Shown here: positions 1-8,628 of the stretch, one piece after another
Position numbering within the stretch: the first letter of the stretch is position 1
Layout of the letters: each line of letters opens with the position of its first letter
Assembly (NCBI GenBank): GCA_001769275.1
Contig: MEOQ01000017.1
Location: 1 to 53,215 of the forward strand
Origin: Bacteroidetes bacterium GWF2_43_63
GTDB taxonomy: Bacteria > Bacteroidota > Bacteroidia > Bacteroidales > DTU049
DNA: 53,215 nt
Direction: 5' to 3'
Program-made: the position numbers and the translations under genes
Notes under the pieces: generated by a model
The model's database searches: none
What the model was told of the DNA's origin: nothing
The model's input: only the letters and a program-made list of their open reading frames with translations

Positions 1-95
1 TCACAAAGAAATAAAAATCCGTACGCAGTATAACCAGAAAATCACTGAATATTTACAGGCTCTGAAACTGTCGCACTAAAATGGACAAGTCAGGA
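1..95 (+). mobile_element. Right end of an insertion sequence (left window edge)
   Basis: Positions 8-95 recur as an exact reverse complement at 53128-53215. The block encodes a protein C-terminus ending at 77-79 and stops matching after TCAGGA at 90-95, which probably marks the outer end of the element. Only the last 95 bases are inside the window, so the family cannot be named. The insertion lies about 120 bases upstream of the thioredoxin gene start. Confidence 0.8.
2..79 (+). CDS. Transposase, C-terminal fragment (partial)
   Basis: This frame is open from the window edge to TAA at 77-79 and gives 25 residues ending in QALKLSH. The same 23 terminal residues are encoded on the minus strand at the other window edge, inside an inverted repeat. 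Two identical protein ends inside a terminal repeat are what two copies of one insertion sequence give. The product is inferred to be a transposase from this context only; no catalytic residue lies in the fragment. Confidence 0.6.
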   Translation, partial: HKEIKIRTQYNQKITEYLQALKLSH

Positions 96-212
96 GTGAA
101 GTTTTAATTTGAGAAAATGATATTTAGCATAATCCGGATGAATGCTGGTTCCGGATTATGCTTTACCTTTGGTATTATTTTTGAAAAAGCGCAATCCGCA
201 AAAACGAAAAAC

Positions 213-623
213 ATGAAAAACAGACTTCTGCTTATTGCCGGCACCATGGCCGCACTTGTATTGACGAATATCAGCACCGTTCAGGCACAAACTGAGGAAA
301 AGAAAAGTCACACCAAGGTTATAACCACCGAAAATTTTGATGAGACCATAAAAAAAGGGGTCGTTCTTGTTGACTTCTGGGCTGTATGGTGTCGTCCCTG
401 TGTTATGCAAGGTCCTATCATCGATCAGCTGGCTGATTCACTCCATGGCAAAGTGGTAATCGGTAAGGTTGACACCGATAAAAACAAAGCCCTGTCAACC
501 CGTTTTGCCATTCAGTATATCCCAACAACCATCATTTTTGTAGATGGAGTAGCTGTTGACAAGGCCTCGGGATTACAAAGCAAAGAAGTATTGCTGAACC
601 GGCTGGCTCCATACATGAAATAA
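213..623 (+). CDS. Thioredoxin-family protein, exported
   Basis: This is a thioredoxin-fold thiol oxidoreductase of 136 residues. Residues 1-26 form a signal peptide ending in VQAQ, and the active site WCRPC has cysteines 60 and 63, followed by the cis-proline loop YIPTT. Family members reduce or exchange disulfides on partner proteins; the signal peptide places this one in the periplasm. The ATG at 213 was chosen over the upstream ATG at 117 because it starts directly with the signal peptide. It lies 58 bases before a DUF6132 gene that has its own promoter-like box. Its own upstream region is close to the insertion-sequence end, so its promoter may have been changed by that insertion. The fold is certain; the substrate is unknown. 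Confidence 0.9.
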   Translation: MKNRLLLIAGTMAALVLTNISTVQAQTEEKKSHTKVITTENFDETIKKGVVLVDFWAVWCRPCVMQGPIIDQLADSLHGKVVIGKVDTDKNKALSTRFAIQYIPTTIIFVDGVAVDKASGLQSKEVLLNRLAPYMK

Positions 624-648
624 ATTCCGCATTGATTGTAAAAAAGTA

Positions 649-656
649 TAATTTTG
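649..656 (+). promoter_or_regulatory. Bacteroidota -7 promoter box (DUF6132/DUF3108 operon)
   Basis: TAATTTTG matches the Bacteroidota -7 consensus TAnnTTTG and ends 24 bases before the chosen start at 681. No clear TTTG is visible at -33. Confidence 0.45.
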
Positions 657-680
657 TGTCACGTCATTGCCTGTTCATAC

Positions 681-908
681 ATGAAAAAAGTATTTAAAAG
701 TCTATTTAATCTTCCTGCTCTGATTGGTATGTTTCTGGGTGCAACCGGCGGATACATGTACTACTATTTCGTAGGCTGCAACAGCGGTTCATGCCCCATC
801 ACCTCTAATCCATGGGGGTCTTTGGCATGGGGATTGATTACTGGCTGGCTCGTAGGCAGTATGTTCTACAAAGACAAGGACAAAAACTCTAAAAACATTC
901 AGTCATGA
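681..908 (+). CDS. DUF6132 family small membrane protein
   Basis: A 75-residue protein with two hydrophobic segments, about residues 10-30 and 45-62, separated by a short loop with two cysteines (GCNSGSC). This arrangement, with GMFLGATGGY before the first loop and WGSLAWGLITGW after it, fits the DUF6132 family of Bacteroidota. The function is unknown. The cysteine pair beside a thioredoxin gene suggests a redox or metal role, but that is inference. The start at 681 (MKKVFKSL) is preferred to 654 because the upstream residues would overlap the promoter-like box. It overlaps the next gene by four bases (ATGA), so the two are translationally coupled. Confidence 0.7.
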   Translation: MKKVFKSLFNLPALIGMFLGATGGYMYYYFVGCNSGSCPITSNPWGSLAWGLITGWLVGSMFYKDKDKNSKNIQS

Positions 909-1726
909 AAACCAGGAATCTCATTTCATCCGCCACACTTATTATACTATTCTTTTCTTTCCTCGCGGCCAATGCTCAATACAGATCGATGCCCAACACC
1001 GCCTGGAAACGTGGTGAAAAGCTCACTTACATTATTTATTTCGACTCTTTTTTGACCGGAAAGATCAAAGCGGCCTACGGAACATTCGAAGTAATGCCCG
1101 AAACAGAAACAGTTGGAGGTCGCACCTGTAATCACATTGTTGCTTCCGGAGCCACCTTTAAAAAATACAACTGGGCTATTTTTGTAAACGACCGCTTCGA
1201 CTCTTATGTTGATGAACAGGGCCAATTCCCGCTTTTGTTTTTACGCCGCGCTCACGAAGGCAACTTTACGGCTGATCAGGATATCATTTTTAATCATGGT
1301 AAAAACCTGGCACAGTTCAAAAACAATAAAAAGGATGTTTCTGTCAATTACTATATTCCAACTTATGCGCAGGATATGATTTCTGCTGGTTATTATGCAC
1401 GTAATCTCGATCTGTCGAGCTTTACTACCGGACAAAATATCACGATCCCTTATGTTTTTGAAGACAGTCTTTTTTCAACTACACTGGTATATGACGGCAT
1501 TGCCAACCTGAAAATGGGTTTAGGCACATTCAGCTGTATTAAGCTGAAACCCAAAGTGCTTGTTGGAACAGTGTTCGGCGAAGCTTATCCGCTCACCATC
1601 TATGTTACCAACGACAAAAACAGAATCCCGATTTATGCAAAAAGCTCAATTCTAATCGGCACGGTGAAGTTTGAACTGATTTCCTACTCCGGACTAAAAA
1701 ATCCGCTCGACTCTAAAAAGAAATAA
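905..1726 (+). CDS. DUF3108 domain protein, exported
   Basis: A 273-residue protein with a signal peptide ending in AANAQ (about residue 24), then a beta-rich DUF3108 domain: the opening WKRGEKLTYIIYFDSFLTG, a central region with the LRRAHEGNF strand, and a C-terminal region with YPLTIYVTNDKNRIPIY. DUF3108 proteins are periplasmic or outer-membrane-associated and have no settled biochemical function. It is the second gene of an operon with the DUF6132 gene (four-base overlap) and is followed directly by a strong terminator, so the unit ends here. Family assignment is fairly sure; the role is unknown. Confidence 0.8.
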   Translation: MKTRNLISSATLIILFFSFLAANAQYRSMPNTAWKRGEKLTYIIYFDSFLTGKIKAAYGTFEVMPETETVGGRTCNHIVASGATFKKYNWAIFVNDRFDSYVDEQGQFPLLFLRRAHEGNFTADQDIIFNHGKNLAQFKNNKKDVSVNYYIPTYAQDMISAGYYARNLDLSSFTTGQNITIPYVFEDSLFSTTLVYDGIANLKMGLGTFSCIKLKPKVLVGTVFGEAYPLTIYVTNDKNRIPIYAKSSILIGTVKFELISYSGLKNPLDSKKK

Positions 1727-1731
1727 TTCTG

Positions 1732-1756
1732 AAAGCCTCGCAAGAGGCTTTTTTTA
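1732..1756 (+). terminator. Rho-independent terminator after DUF3108 gene
   Basis: A perfect seven-base stem AAGCCTC/GAGGCTT with a GCAA tetraloop is followed by seven T residues. It starts six bases after the stop codon. Confidence 0.9.
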
Positions 1757-1861
1757 TTGCCTGCAAAAAGCTCTCGCATTTTCGGGTAGGAAAACATTTG
1801 ACGTAAAGTGATTTGTTTTCAAATTAGACTTTAAGTTAAGCGAGGCCCAATAACATTTGTA

Positions 1862-1877
1862 TAACTTTGTATATTTG
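1862..1877 (+). promoter_or_regulatory. Two overlapping -7 boxes upstream of lipoprotein gene
   Basis: TAACTTTG (1862-1869) and TATATTTG (1870-1877) both match TAnnTTTG and lie head to tail, 30 bases before the GTG start. Either could drive the gene. Confidence 0.45.
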
Positions 1878-1906
1878 CTTATTGTTAATTATCGAAAATC
1901 TCAAAA

Positions 1907-2515
1907 GTGTCAAAAATTCAGCTTTTTATATTTTTATTGATCCTGATGACAGGTTGCAGACCAGCTGCAGACAATGAGCCGGAATTACCAGACTATTATT
2001 TCCATCCGCATAAAGATAGCATGAATTTATTGCGATACGTTGACTATGTGCCAAGAAATATTGAGTTTGTGTTTGACCTGGATTCAGCATTGAAACTTAG
2101 TCAAATTAAAGACAAACCGATCTTGATAATATTTACCGGTGTAGGCTGCAAAAGCACTCGGGATATTGACTGGAAGGTTGTAAAAACAAGTGACTCAGAG
2201 AAACTAATCAGGGACAATTTTATAGTCGCATTTCTGTTTGTTGATATAAAAGGAAAACTTAAAGAACCGGTGCAAATCATGTATGAAGGCCGACCAAAAA
2301 TTATTTCCACCATTGGCAGATATAATTGGTATTTGCAAATTGAAAGATATAAATCAAATGCACAACCATATTATTGCATAGTTGACCATAACATGGTTGA
2401 CCTTGCTGATCCTAGAGGATATGATTTGGATTCAGCCGGATTTAAGGATTTTCTGATACAGGGACTGTTAGAATTTAGAAGCAATAGCCTGAAACTAAAA
2501 TCTAGCCTGAAATAA
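1907..2515 (+). CDS. Thioredoxin-like lipoprotein with single-cysteine active site
   Basis: A 202-residue lipoprotein: a short hydrophobic leader and the lipobox LMTGC (Cys17). The middle resembles the thioredoxin-like C-terminal domain of DsbD-type proteins (PILIIFTGVGCKSTRDID, about residues 71-88), where the usual CxxCR motif reads C81-K-S-T-R, so the second active-site cysteine is replaced by threonine. A fold with only the attacking cysteine could still form mixed disulfides or serve as a binding domain. Translation must begin at GTG (1907), since no ATG lies near the leader. The gene stands alone between a terminator and a dispersed palindrome. The fold assignment is from motif reading and is moderately sure. 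Confidence 0.65.
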   Translation: MSKIQLFIFLLILMTGCRPAADNEPELPDYYFHPHKDSMNLLRYVDYVPRNIEFVFDLDSALKLSQIKDKPILIIFTGVGCKSTRDIDWKVVKTSDSEKLIRDNFIVAFLFVDIKGKLKEPVQIMYEGRPKIISTIGRYNWYLQIERYKSNAQPYYCIVDHNMVDLADPRGYDLDSAGFKDFLIQGLLEFRSNSLKLKSSLK

Positions 2516-2564
2516 CAAAGTAAGCACCGGTTTTATAATGGAAAAAGATTTGACATGTAGGACA

Positions 2565-2591
2565 GGTCACGCGTCGTGAGACGCGCGCCCA
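2565..2591. repeat. 27-bp GC-rich dispersed palindrome, copy 1 (short form)
   Basis: GGTCACGCGTC, a short spacer and GAGACGCGCGCCCA. The same 27-bp form is at 45874-45900 on the other strand, and longer forms with a central insert are at 9150-9215 and 20392-20437. It sits in the 93-base gap between convergent genes. Confidence 0.7.
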
Positions 2592-2608
2592 AATTTTAAT
2601 CACCGAAA

Positions 2609-4024
2609 TTATTTTACATCAATCACCATCCGGCGGGTCACAGCTTCAACCCATCTCACCATGCGTGTAAACTGAGGCTGGTTAATGATTTCTGGAGTGT
2701 CCGACGGCAGGTGCAGTTGCTGATGTGCGTTGGTATTCACAAAATATAATCCCGGGATACCGGCTTCGTAAAACGGCTTGAGATCGGCGCCACCGCCTTC
2801 CCAGGTGCGTTGCGACATGGGCCATTTGTGCTGTTTTGCCACTTCTGCTGCCGTGTTCCAGAGGTCAGGGCAGCTTTTCCCGTTTCCAGCCATCAATGAA
2901 TCGCCGCACCCAATGCAGTCCATATTGAACACGGCCACAATATTTTCTTTTGGCACTGGTAAATGATTTACAAAATACGACGAGCCATCGAGCCCTTTTT
3001 CTTCGCTGCCGAAAAGAACAAAAATCACTGACCGCTTCAACTTACTTCTGTCAGCCGAAAAAATCCGGGCAAGTTCAAGCACTGCCGCGCTGCCAGAGGC
3101 ATTGTCGTTTGCCCCGGGATATAAAACTGAATTTCCGATGGAACCAACATGATCGAGATGTCCGCCCAGAATGATGTACTCGTCTTTCAGCACCGGATCG
3201 ACACCGGGCAACATTCCTATAACGTTTGTGGTGTGTCCATTTGAATTATAATTCGCTTTTACATACACCGAAGCTTGCTTTTTTGCAGCAATACTGCATG
3301 GCTTTTTCAGTGAATCGATCGAGGCCTGTAGTTGTTTCAGTGAGTATCCGGAATTCGACATAAGGTACTCCGCTTTTTCAACCGAAATCTGAATCTGCGG
3401 TAAATCGGCATGCATCGGCCCAGCGCCATGCATCATGCTTCCGATGGGTTCCTGAGGGTGATTCTGATTTGGTTGCGAAACAAATATGACTGCAATCGCT
3501 CCATGTTTATATGCAGCATCGGCCGCACCCCGAATGGAATAATCCGGCATTGTGCTTTTGAAAAACGGAGGAATCGTTTTAAAAATCAAAACAATTTTTC
3601 CTTCAACGTCGATGCCTTTATAATCGGAGTATTCATCTGAATCGAGCCCGTAGCCACAGAATACAACCGGTGCAGTAACATCACCGCTTCCGGAATAACC
3701 GCGGACGGAAAAATCAACACCGGGAATCAGTTCCATTACATCGCGACCTGTTTCAATCAGCACCCGGGCAGAATCAATCAAATTGGTTTCAATTGGAATA
3801 TTCTGACGCCACGAAATATTCCCAACCTGCTGCAAACCATGATCAACAAAATAATCTTCAGCATACTGAACTGCTTTCAAATATCCCCCGGTGCCAGGCA
3901 AACGGCCATTCAGCGCGGGAGAGGCAAAATAATTCACATGCTTCATCAGACTATCGGTACTGACCGACAATGTCTGAGCCTGCATCACAACAGGAAACAA
4001 AAAGATCCAGAAAATATTTTTCAT
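2609..4024 (-). CDS. M28-family metallopeptidase, exported
   Basis: A 471-residue secreted zinc aminopeptidase-like enzyme. Residues 1-17 are a signal peptide (ending MQAQ). A protease-associated insert (about 115-245) precedes the catalytic domain. The two-zinc ligands of family M28 can be read: H289 and D291 in GGHLDHVG, D307 in PGANDNASG, the E341-E342 pair in SEEKG, D369 in NMDCIG, and the C-terminal histidine in QLHLPSD. All ligands are present, so it should be active, removing N-terminal residues from peptides in the periplasm or outside the cell. Its start codon overlaps the last base of the phosphofructokinase gene upstream, indicating co-transcription, although no functional link is obvious. 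Confidence 0.92.
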   Translation of the reverse strand: MKNIFWIFLFPVVMQAQTLSVSTDSLMKHVNYFASPALNGRLPGTGGYLKAVQYAEDYFVDHGLQQVGNISWRQNIPIETNLIDSARVLIETGRDVMELIPGVDFSVRGYSGSGDVTAPVVFCGYGLDSDEYSDYKGIDVEGKIVLIFKTIPPFFKSTMPDYSIRGAADAAYKHGAIAVIFVSQPNQNHPQEPIGSMMHGAGPMHADLPQIQISVEKAEYLMSNSGYSLKQLQASIDSLKKPCSIAAKKQASVYVKANYNSNGHTTNVIGMLPGVDPVLKDEYIILGGHLDHVGSIGNSVLYPGANDNASGSAAVLELARIFSADRSKLKRSVIFVLFGSEEKGLDGSSYFVNHLPVPKENIVAVFNMDCIGCGDSLMAGNGKSCPDLWNTAAEVAKQHKWPMSQRTWEGGGADLKPFYEAGIPGLYFVNTNAHQQLHLPSDTPEIINQPQFTRMVRWVEAVTRRMVIDVK

Positions 4025-5274
4025 TATTCAGGTATCACAACCGGGAAGTTGTATTTGAAATCGATAAAAGTGCGATCACCCAGAATATGATGCATGAAAT
4101 CGAAATAAGCATCGGTGAAACGGAATTCATCGACATCGTAATACTCTTCCGGGAGTGGCTTGTTGCCTACATTTCCCATATCTATGCTTCCCGTGTTGAA
4201 TTCTTCCAGTTCCGGATAGCTGACCATTTTGCTGATGACCGGCATTTTGCCATAATCCTCACGCAGCAATAGATCAACGACTTTATCAGCCAAAGTTGCT
4301 GTGAGTTTTCGGTCATACAAACGGCATTCGCCCGAGCGTGCATAATAACCGACTGTCTGCGCGCGTGCCTCGATACCGAGCTTGTTCGAAATTTCGCTGG
4401 CAATAACACCGCTCACGCCGCCCAGGCGCGGATGACCGTATTCGTCCACTTCGGTAGAAGCATAAACAACATCGGTTTTTCCGGTTTGATCGTCGTACCA
4501 GCGAAGGCCTTCTGAGACAGCAATGATAATCGATTTCTTCGGACTGCGCATGAAAGCTTCCTTGACAAATTCGAAAAAGAAATCCTTACGACTTTTATCA
4601 ATCGGATATTCCGGAACCATAATAATATCTGCCTGACCATAAGCTGCACCACCAGTGAGCCAGCCAGCATCGCGCCCCATGATTTCGAGAACAAGAATGC
4701 GTGAATGTGATTCGGCCGTGGTTTTAATACGGCGCGTAAATTCCATTACGCCTTTCAGAGCGCTTGGATAGCCGGGACATAAAACGGCTTCAATTTTTTT
4801 ATTTGCATATTCATGAATTGTGCGTGTACGCAAATCGTTGTCAATCGTTTTCGGAAAACCAATAACAGGAATGCCTTCGGTTTCGTACAGACGTTTGGCA
4901 GCGCCATTGGTATCGTCACCGCCAATGGTGACAAGCACATCGAGTTTGTAGCGTTCAATATTTTTCAGAATCTGAGGAACACGGCTTTCCGGATTTTTCT
5001 TTGAAGGAAAAGGATTGGTGCGGCTTGAGCGCAGCGCTGTACCTCCATAAATTCCATCATAGGGCTGATTGGTAAGATCAACTACATCTCCATCACCGAG
5101 CAAACCCCGCCACCCGTGACGAATTCCAAAAACCTTGTAACCCAGTAGCTGAGCCCGGTTCCGGATGCTTTCAATGCTAGAGTTGATAGCAGGAGTGTCG
5201 CCACCGCCCGAAAGAATGCCTAAGGTTTTCCCTTCAAATATTTTAAACTCTCTCATAGTTCCATGTTTTATCAT
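4024..5274 (-). CDS. 6-phosphofructokinase, pyrophosphate-type signature
   Basis: Phosphorylates fructose 6-phosphate to fructose 1,6-bisphosphate in glycolysis. The N-terminal glycine-rich loop (LSGGGDTPAIN, residues 21-31), GGDDT (118-122) and PKTIDND (141-147) are all present. ATP-dependent enzymes have GGDGS and PGTIDND; an aspartate in the first motif and a lysine in the second are the marks of pyrophosphate-dependent enzymes, so PPi is the likely donor and the reaction reversible. A second ATG seven codons in (5256) is an equally good start. The M28 peptidase gene follows with a one-base overlap. No consensus -7 box was found upstream. Confidence 0.9.
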   Translation of the reverse strand: MIKHGTMREFKIFEGKTLGILSGGGDTPAINSSIESIRNRAQLLGYKVFGIRHGWRGLLGDGDVVDLTNQPYDGIYGGTALRSSRTNPFPSKKNPESRVPQILKNIERYKLDVLVTIGGDDTNGAAKRLYETEGIPVIGFPKTIDNDLRTRTIHEYANKKIEAVLCPGYPSALKGVMEFTRRIKTTAESHSRILVLEIMGRDAGWLTGGAAYGQADIIMVPEYPIDKSRKDFFFEFVKEAFMRSPKKSIIIAVSEGLRWYDDQTGKTDVVYASTEVDEYGHPRLGGVSGVIASEISNKLGIEARAQTVGYYARSGECRLYDRKLTATLADKVVDLLLREDYGKMPVISKMVSYPELEEFNTGSIDMGNVGNKPLPEEYYDVDEFRFTDAYFDFMHHILGDRTFIDFKYNFPVVIPE

Positions 5275-5475
5275 GCGAAAATAAGAATTGTTTTTGATAT
5301 TTATTGTCTATTTGTTTATTTGAGTCGAAACAATCGTTACAAGTTACAATCGTGATAGTCGTTTCACGTTACAGGTCGTTTCACTTGACGACACAGTCGC
5401 GACGCATAGAGGTTGAAAAAATCAGCGCGAGAGCGCAGCAAAGCCTTATGCCGCAAGCCTCATGCATCATACGTT
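5275..5475. repeat. Intergenic repeat remnants between phosphofructokinase and RNase R genes
   Basis: The gap holds degenerate GC-rich repeats: two related TCGTTTCAC-type units near 5360-5390 and a run of GCCTTATGCCGCAAGCCTCATG type near 5443, which resembles the minisatellite at 9266-9334. No gene is visible. Confidence 0.4.
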
Positions 5476-7644
5476 TTACACGATTGACAAATCCATTTGT
5501 TTGCGACCGATATCGATTTTCTTTATCAGAACAGTGACTTTGTCACCAAGGCGATAGGTGGTTTTGGTGCGGTGTCCGATGACCATATAATTGTCTTCGT
5601 CGAGATAATAGAAATCGTCCTTCATATCCTCAAGTCGCACCAATCCTTCAGCGTGGCTGTATGAAATTTCAACGAAAATGCCCCATTTGCTTACGCCCGA
5701 AATCACGCCATCAAATGTTTTTCCAACCTGATCGGCCATGAATTCCATCTGCTTGAATTTGACCGATTCGCGTTCGGCATCCGCCGCTTTCTTTTCCATG
5801 TCGCTGCAATGGTCGCACATATCTTCGTAGTCTCCCTGATTCACCGACGGTTTGCTATCGGCATACCAGTCCAAAAGTCTATGCACCATCAGGTCGGGAT
5901 AACGGCGAATGGGCGAAGTAAAATGCGTGTAGAAATCGAATGCCAATCCGTAGTGACCAATGTTGTTTGTGCTGTAAATGGCCTTGGCCATTGTGCGGAC
6001 AGCAATGGTTTCAATCATCGTCTCTTCAGCTTTGCCAGCCACTTTGCTGAACAAATTGTTTAACGAAGCCGAAATGTTATTTTTGGAAGTGATGTTGATG
6101 CTGTATCCAAGTTTGCTCAAAAATTCGGAAAAATTCGACAGCTTTTCAGGACTGGGTTCATCGTGAATTCGATAAACAAATGTCTTCGGCGTTTTGTTTT
6201 TCTCAGTGACTTTTCCAATGTGAGCAGCCACTGTTTTATTGGCAAGCAACATGAAATCTTCAATCAGCATATTCGATTCCTTCTGCTCCTTAAGATAGAC
6301 TTCGAGCGGCTTTCCGGCTTCATCAAGTTTGAATTTCACTTCCGTGCTCTTGAAATTAATGCTGCCTTTTTTATTGCGTTCCTGACGCATGATGTCAGCC
6401 AGCTTATGCAACAACAAAATTTCTTCGCTGAATTTTCCTTTGCCGGTTTCAATTATTTCCTGCACCTCTTCGTAATTGTAGCGAATATCAGAATTGATGA
6501 TGGTGTGGCCAATCCAGTATTTCAGAACCTTTGCATCCTCGCTCATTTCAAACACCACCGAATGGCAGAGTTTGTCTTCGTTGGGGCGAAGTGAGCAAAC
6601 ATTGTTCGATAATTTTTCGGGCAACATCGGTATTACGCGATCAACCATGTAAATGGAAGTAGCGCGATCAAAGGCCTCTTTGTCAATCTCAGAGCCAGGT
6701 CTCACATAATGCGATACATCGGCAATATGCACACCCACTTCCCAATTCCCGCTTTTCAGTTTTTTCAGTGACAATGCATCGTCAAAATCTTTCGCGTCGG
6801 CCGGGTCACAAGTAAATGTAAATGTGTCACGGAAATCCTTGCGTTTTTTAATTTCCTCGGCACTGATTTCAATCGGAATGCGATCTGCTTCTTTTTCGAC
6901 ATGTTTTGGGAAACAGAGCGGAAACTCATAGTTGGCCAGAATACTCTGAATCTCTACTTCGTTGACTCCGGGCTGCCCCAGAACAGTAGTTACCGTTGCA
7001 AAAGGATTGCGCGACTGTTGCGGCCAGTCGGTCATGGCAACGATAACTTTTTCGCCATTCTTTGCTTTGTTCAGATTTTCGCGCGGCACGAGGAAATCAA
7101 CATGAATTTTCCGGTCATCGGGAACAAAGAATGACATTTTCGGTCCAACCTGAATGGTACCCACATATTGCTGACGCTTTCTTTTCACCACACTGATTAC
7201 TGTTCCTTCAGGTCTGCGATTGCGTCGGCGTGGGAAAAGGCGCACCAGAACCGTGTCTCCGGTGAGTGCCTGATTTAAATCGCCCTGCGCGATGGCAATA
7301 TCATCTTTATCAGGCATCAGCAGAAAACCTTTTCCGTTGGCTGTGATATCGATGGTCCCTTCTATTTCGCTTGCATTTTCTTCTATTTCGATGGCTTCAG
7401 GATTGAGCACGTATTTGCCGCGGTTGCGCACCAGTAACAATTCCTGCGAAACGAGTTTATCGATCGCCACCTGCATTTTTTCACGTTCTGGTCCACGACT
7501 GATTCCTAGCCGGCTTGAGATCTGTTTGTAGTTGAATAACATGTACGGATTCTGGCGAAAAATGGCCAGAATATTCATCGCGAGGGTGTTGTCGTCCTGG
7601 TTTTTGTTCGGGTTTGTTGTTTTCTTTTTACTCATAATAATCAT
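5476..7644 (-). CDS. rnr: Ribonuclease R (RNase II family)
   Basis: A processive 3'-5' exoribonuclease of 722 residues that degrades structured RNA. A basic N-terminus and a winged-helix-like region (about 25-85) are followed by two cold-shock/OB domains (about 90-240), the RNB catalytic domain with the acidic cluster D280...D286-D288-D289 (DPADAKDFDDAL), the SPIRRYPDLMVHR motif near the C-terminal side, and an S1 RNA-binding domain (about 640-722). All catalytic parts are present and the length is typical. A second ATG three codons in (7635) is an equally good start. The first gene of the unit is preceded by a good TACCTTTG box at 7663-7670. Confidence 0.96.
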   Translation of the reverse strand: MIIMSKKKTTNPNKNQDDNTLAMNILAIFRQNPYMLFNYKQISSRLGISRGPEREKMQVAIDKLVSQELLLVRNRGKYVLNPEAIEIEENASEIEGTIDITANGKGFLLMPDKDDIAIAQGDLNQALTGDTVLVRLFPRRRNRRPEGTVISVVKRKRQQYVGTIQVGPKMSFFVPDDRKIHVDFLVPRENLNKAKNGEKVIVAMTDWPQQSRNPFATVTTVLGQPGVNEVEIQSILANYEFPLCFPKHVEKEADRIPIEISAEEIKKRKDFRDTFTFTCDPADAKDFDDALSLKKLKSGNWEVGVHIADVSHYVRPGSEIDKEAFDRATSIYMVDRVIPMLPEKLSNNVCSLRPNEDKLCHSVVFEMSEDAKVLKYWIGHTIINSDIRYNYEEVQEIIETGKGKFSEEILLLHKLADIMRQERNKKGSINFKSTEVKFKLDEAGKPLEVYLKEQKESNMLIEDFMLLANKTVAAHIGKVTEKNKTPKTFVYRIHDEPSPEKLSNFSEFLSKLGYSINITSKNNISASLNNLFSKVAGKAEETMIETIAVRTMAKAIYSTNNIGHYGLAFDFYTHFTSPIRRYPDLMVHRLLDWYADSKPSVNQGDYEDMCDHCSDMEKKAADAERESVKFKQMEFMADQVGKTFDGVISGVSKWGIFVEISYSHAEGLVRLEDMKDDFYYLDEDNYMVIGHRTKTTYRLGDKVTVLIKKIDIGRKQMDLSIV

Positions 7645-7662
7645 TTATTAATTTTTCTGTTG

Positions 7663-7670
7663 CAAAGGTA
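7663..7670 (-). promoter_or_regulatory. Bacteroidota -7 box for rnr
   Basis: On the minus strand this reads TACCTTTG followed by C, an exact TAnnTTTG match, 18 bases before the first ATG of rnr. Confidence 0.6.
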
Positions 7671-7743
7671 CATCAATATCAAACATGCAAGGCATTTCAA
7701 TGTTACCGCAATGTTATTGATATTATAATTTATAGCCATGTGA

Positions 7744-8619
7744 CTACCATACAGGCTCCACCAATGGCTGACCTTTCTTCAGTTTTTCGATGCGGCAGCG
7801 CATGTGGTTTGGGATTTTCTTTCCTTCGAGAAAACGCATCGACATAAAAAACTCATTGCCTTCGTCATCGTGCAGCAAATATAGTTTATGTTTTTGTCCA
7901 ATGTACTCGTCGCCGCGATATTCACCAACAAAGTTCAATTCCAGTTCGTATCCTAAAAGAAATACAGGATGCACAGGTTCAAGCGTGAGATCCGCATTCT
8001 GCCCAATGCGTACAACGTAGCAATCGAGCGGTTTCCCGATTTTGATCGGATATTTTTCATAGAACCTTACCGGCAATAAATGCAATCGGCCAAAGCTGTC
8101 TTCGAGCTGAAAGTATTTTTCGTTATCAATGAGAATTTTGTCAACGACGCTGAAGGAATAAATCTCATTTTCCTTAAACGGAGTTTGCTCCTGCAGCACA
8201 GGGTCAAGCAAGACCGGCAATGCTTTGCGCAAACCTATGACGAGCAATTCAACTTCGGATGGCGCATCGTTGGATCCATCCACATGATACTGTATCGGTA
8301 TTTTGTTTTCGAAAACATCGGTTACAATCAACGATAAAATATTTTCGCTTTTCGAAACAACTGAATGAACCGGAAAAACATAGCTTTCGCCGCGCCTGTA
8401 CAACGGATGATCGGGCTCTATAAAAACTTTTCCGCTGCAGTTGATTTTATCAACAGTTACCTGAATGCGCTGTCCAATTGCAAATTCATACTTTTCGTAT
8501 TGCAATGAATCCATCAGAAACCGCTGTCCGTCTACTGTTTCAGCAACCCAATATTGTTCGGTTTCTGAAAGGTCAATGTGTTTTTTCAGTATTACCTGAA
8601 GTACGTCTCCGGGATTCAT
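7744..8619 (-). CDS. Protein of four tandem OB-like repeats, function unknown
   Basis: I do not recognise a named family. The 291 residues divide into four units of roughly 70 residues (about 1-74, 76-143, 150-220, 222-291), each a beta-rich stretch ending in a short acidic-proline signature: FIEPDHPLY, VLLDPVLQ, LTLEPVHPVF and PLVEPVW. Units 1, 3 and 4 also share a [FL]-x3-RFxEK-like segment before a hydrophobic strand. The pattern resembles small S1/OB-type beta barrels, so RNA or single-stranded nucleic-acid binding is a reasonable guess, strengthened by rnr lying next to it on the same strand. There is no signal peptide, so it is cytoplasmic. It lies nine bases after the DUF1801 gene and is probably co-transcribed with it. 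Confidence 0.6.
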   Translation of the reverse strand: MNPGDVLQVILKKHIDLSETEQYWVAETVDGQRFLMDSLQYEKYEFAIGQRIQVTVDKINCSGKVFIEPDHPLYRRGESYVFPVHSVVSKSENILSLIVTDVFENKIPIQYHVDGSNDAPSEVELLVIGLRKALPVLLDPVLQEQTPFKENEIYSFSVVDKILIDNEKYFQLEDSFGRLHLLPVRFYEKYPIKIGKPLDCYVVRIGQNADLTLEPVHPVFLLGYELELNFVGEYRGDEYIGQKHKLYLLHDDEGNEFFMSMRFLEGKKIPNHMRCRIEKLKKGQPLVEPVW

Positions 8620-8628
8620 CCGTTGTTG

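Noticed and set aside
6163-6594. 143-residue plus-strand frame inside rnr
   Set aside because: Antisense shadow of a strongly supported gene.
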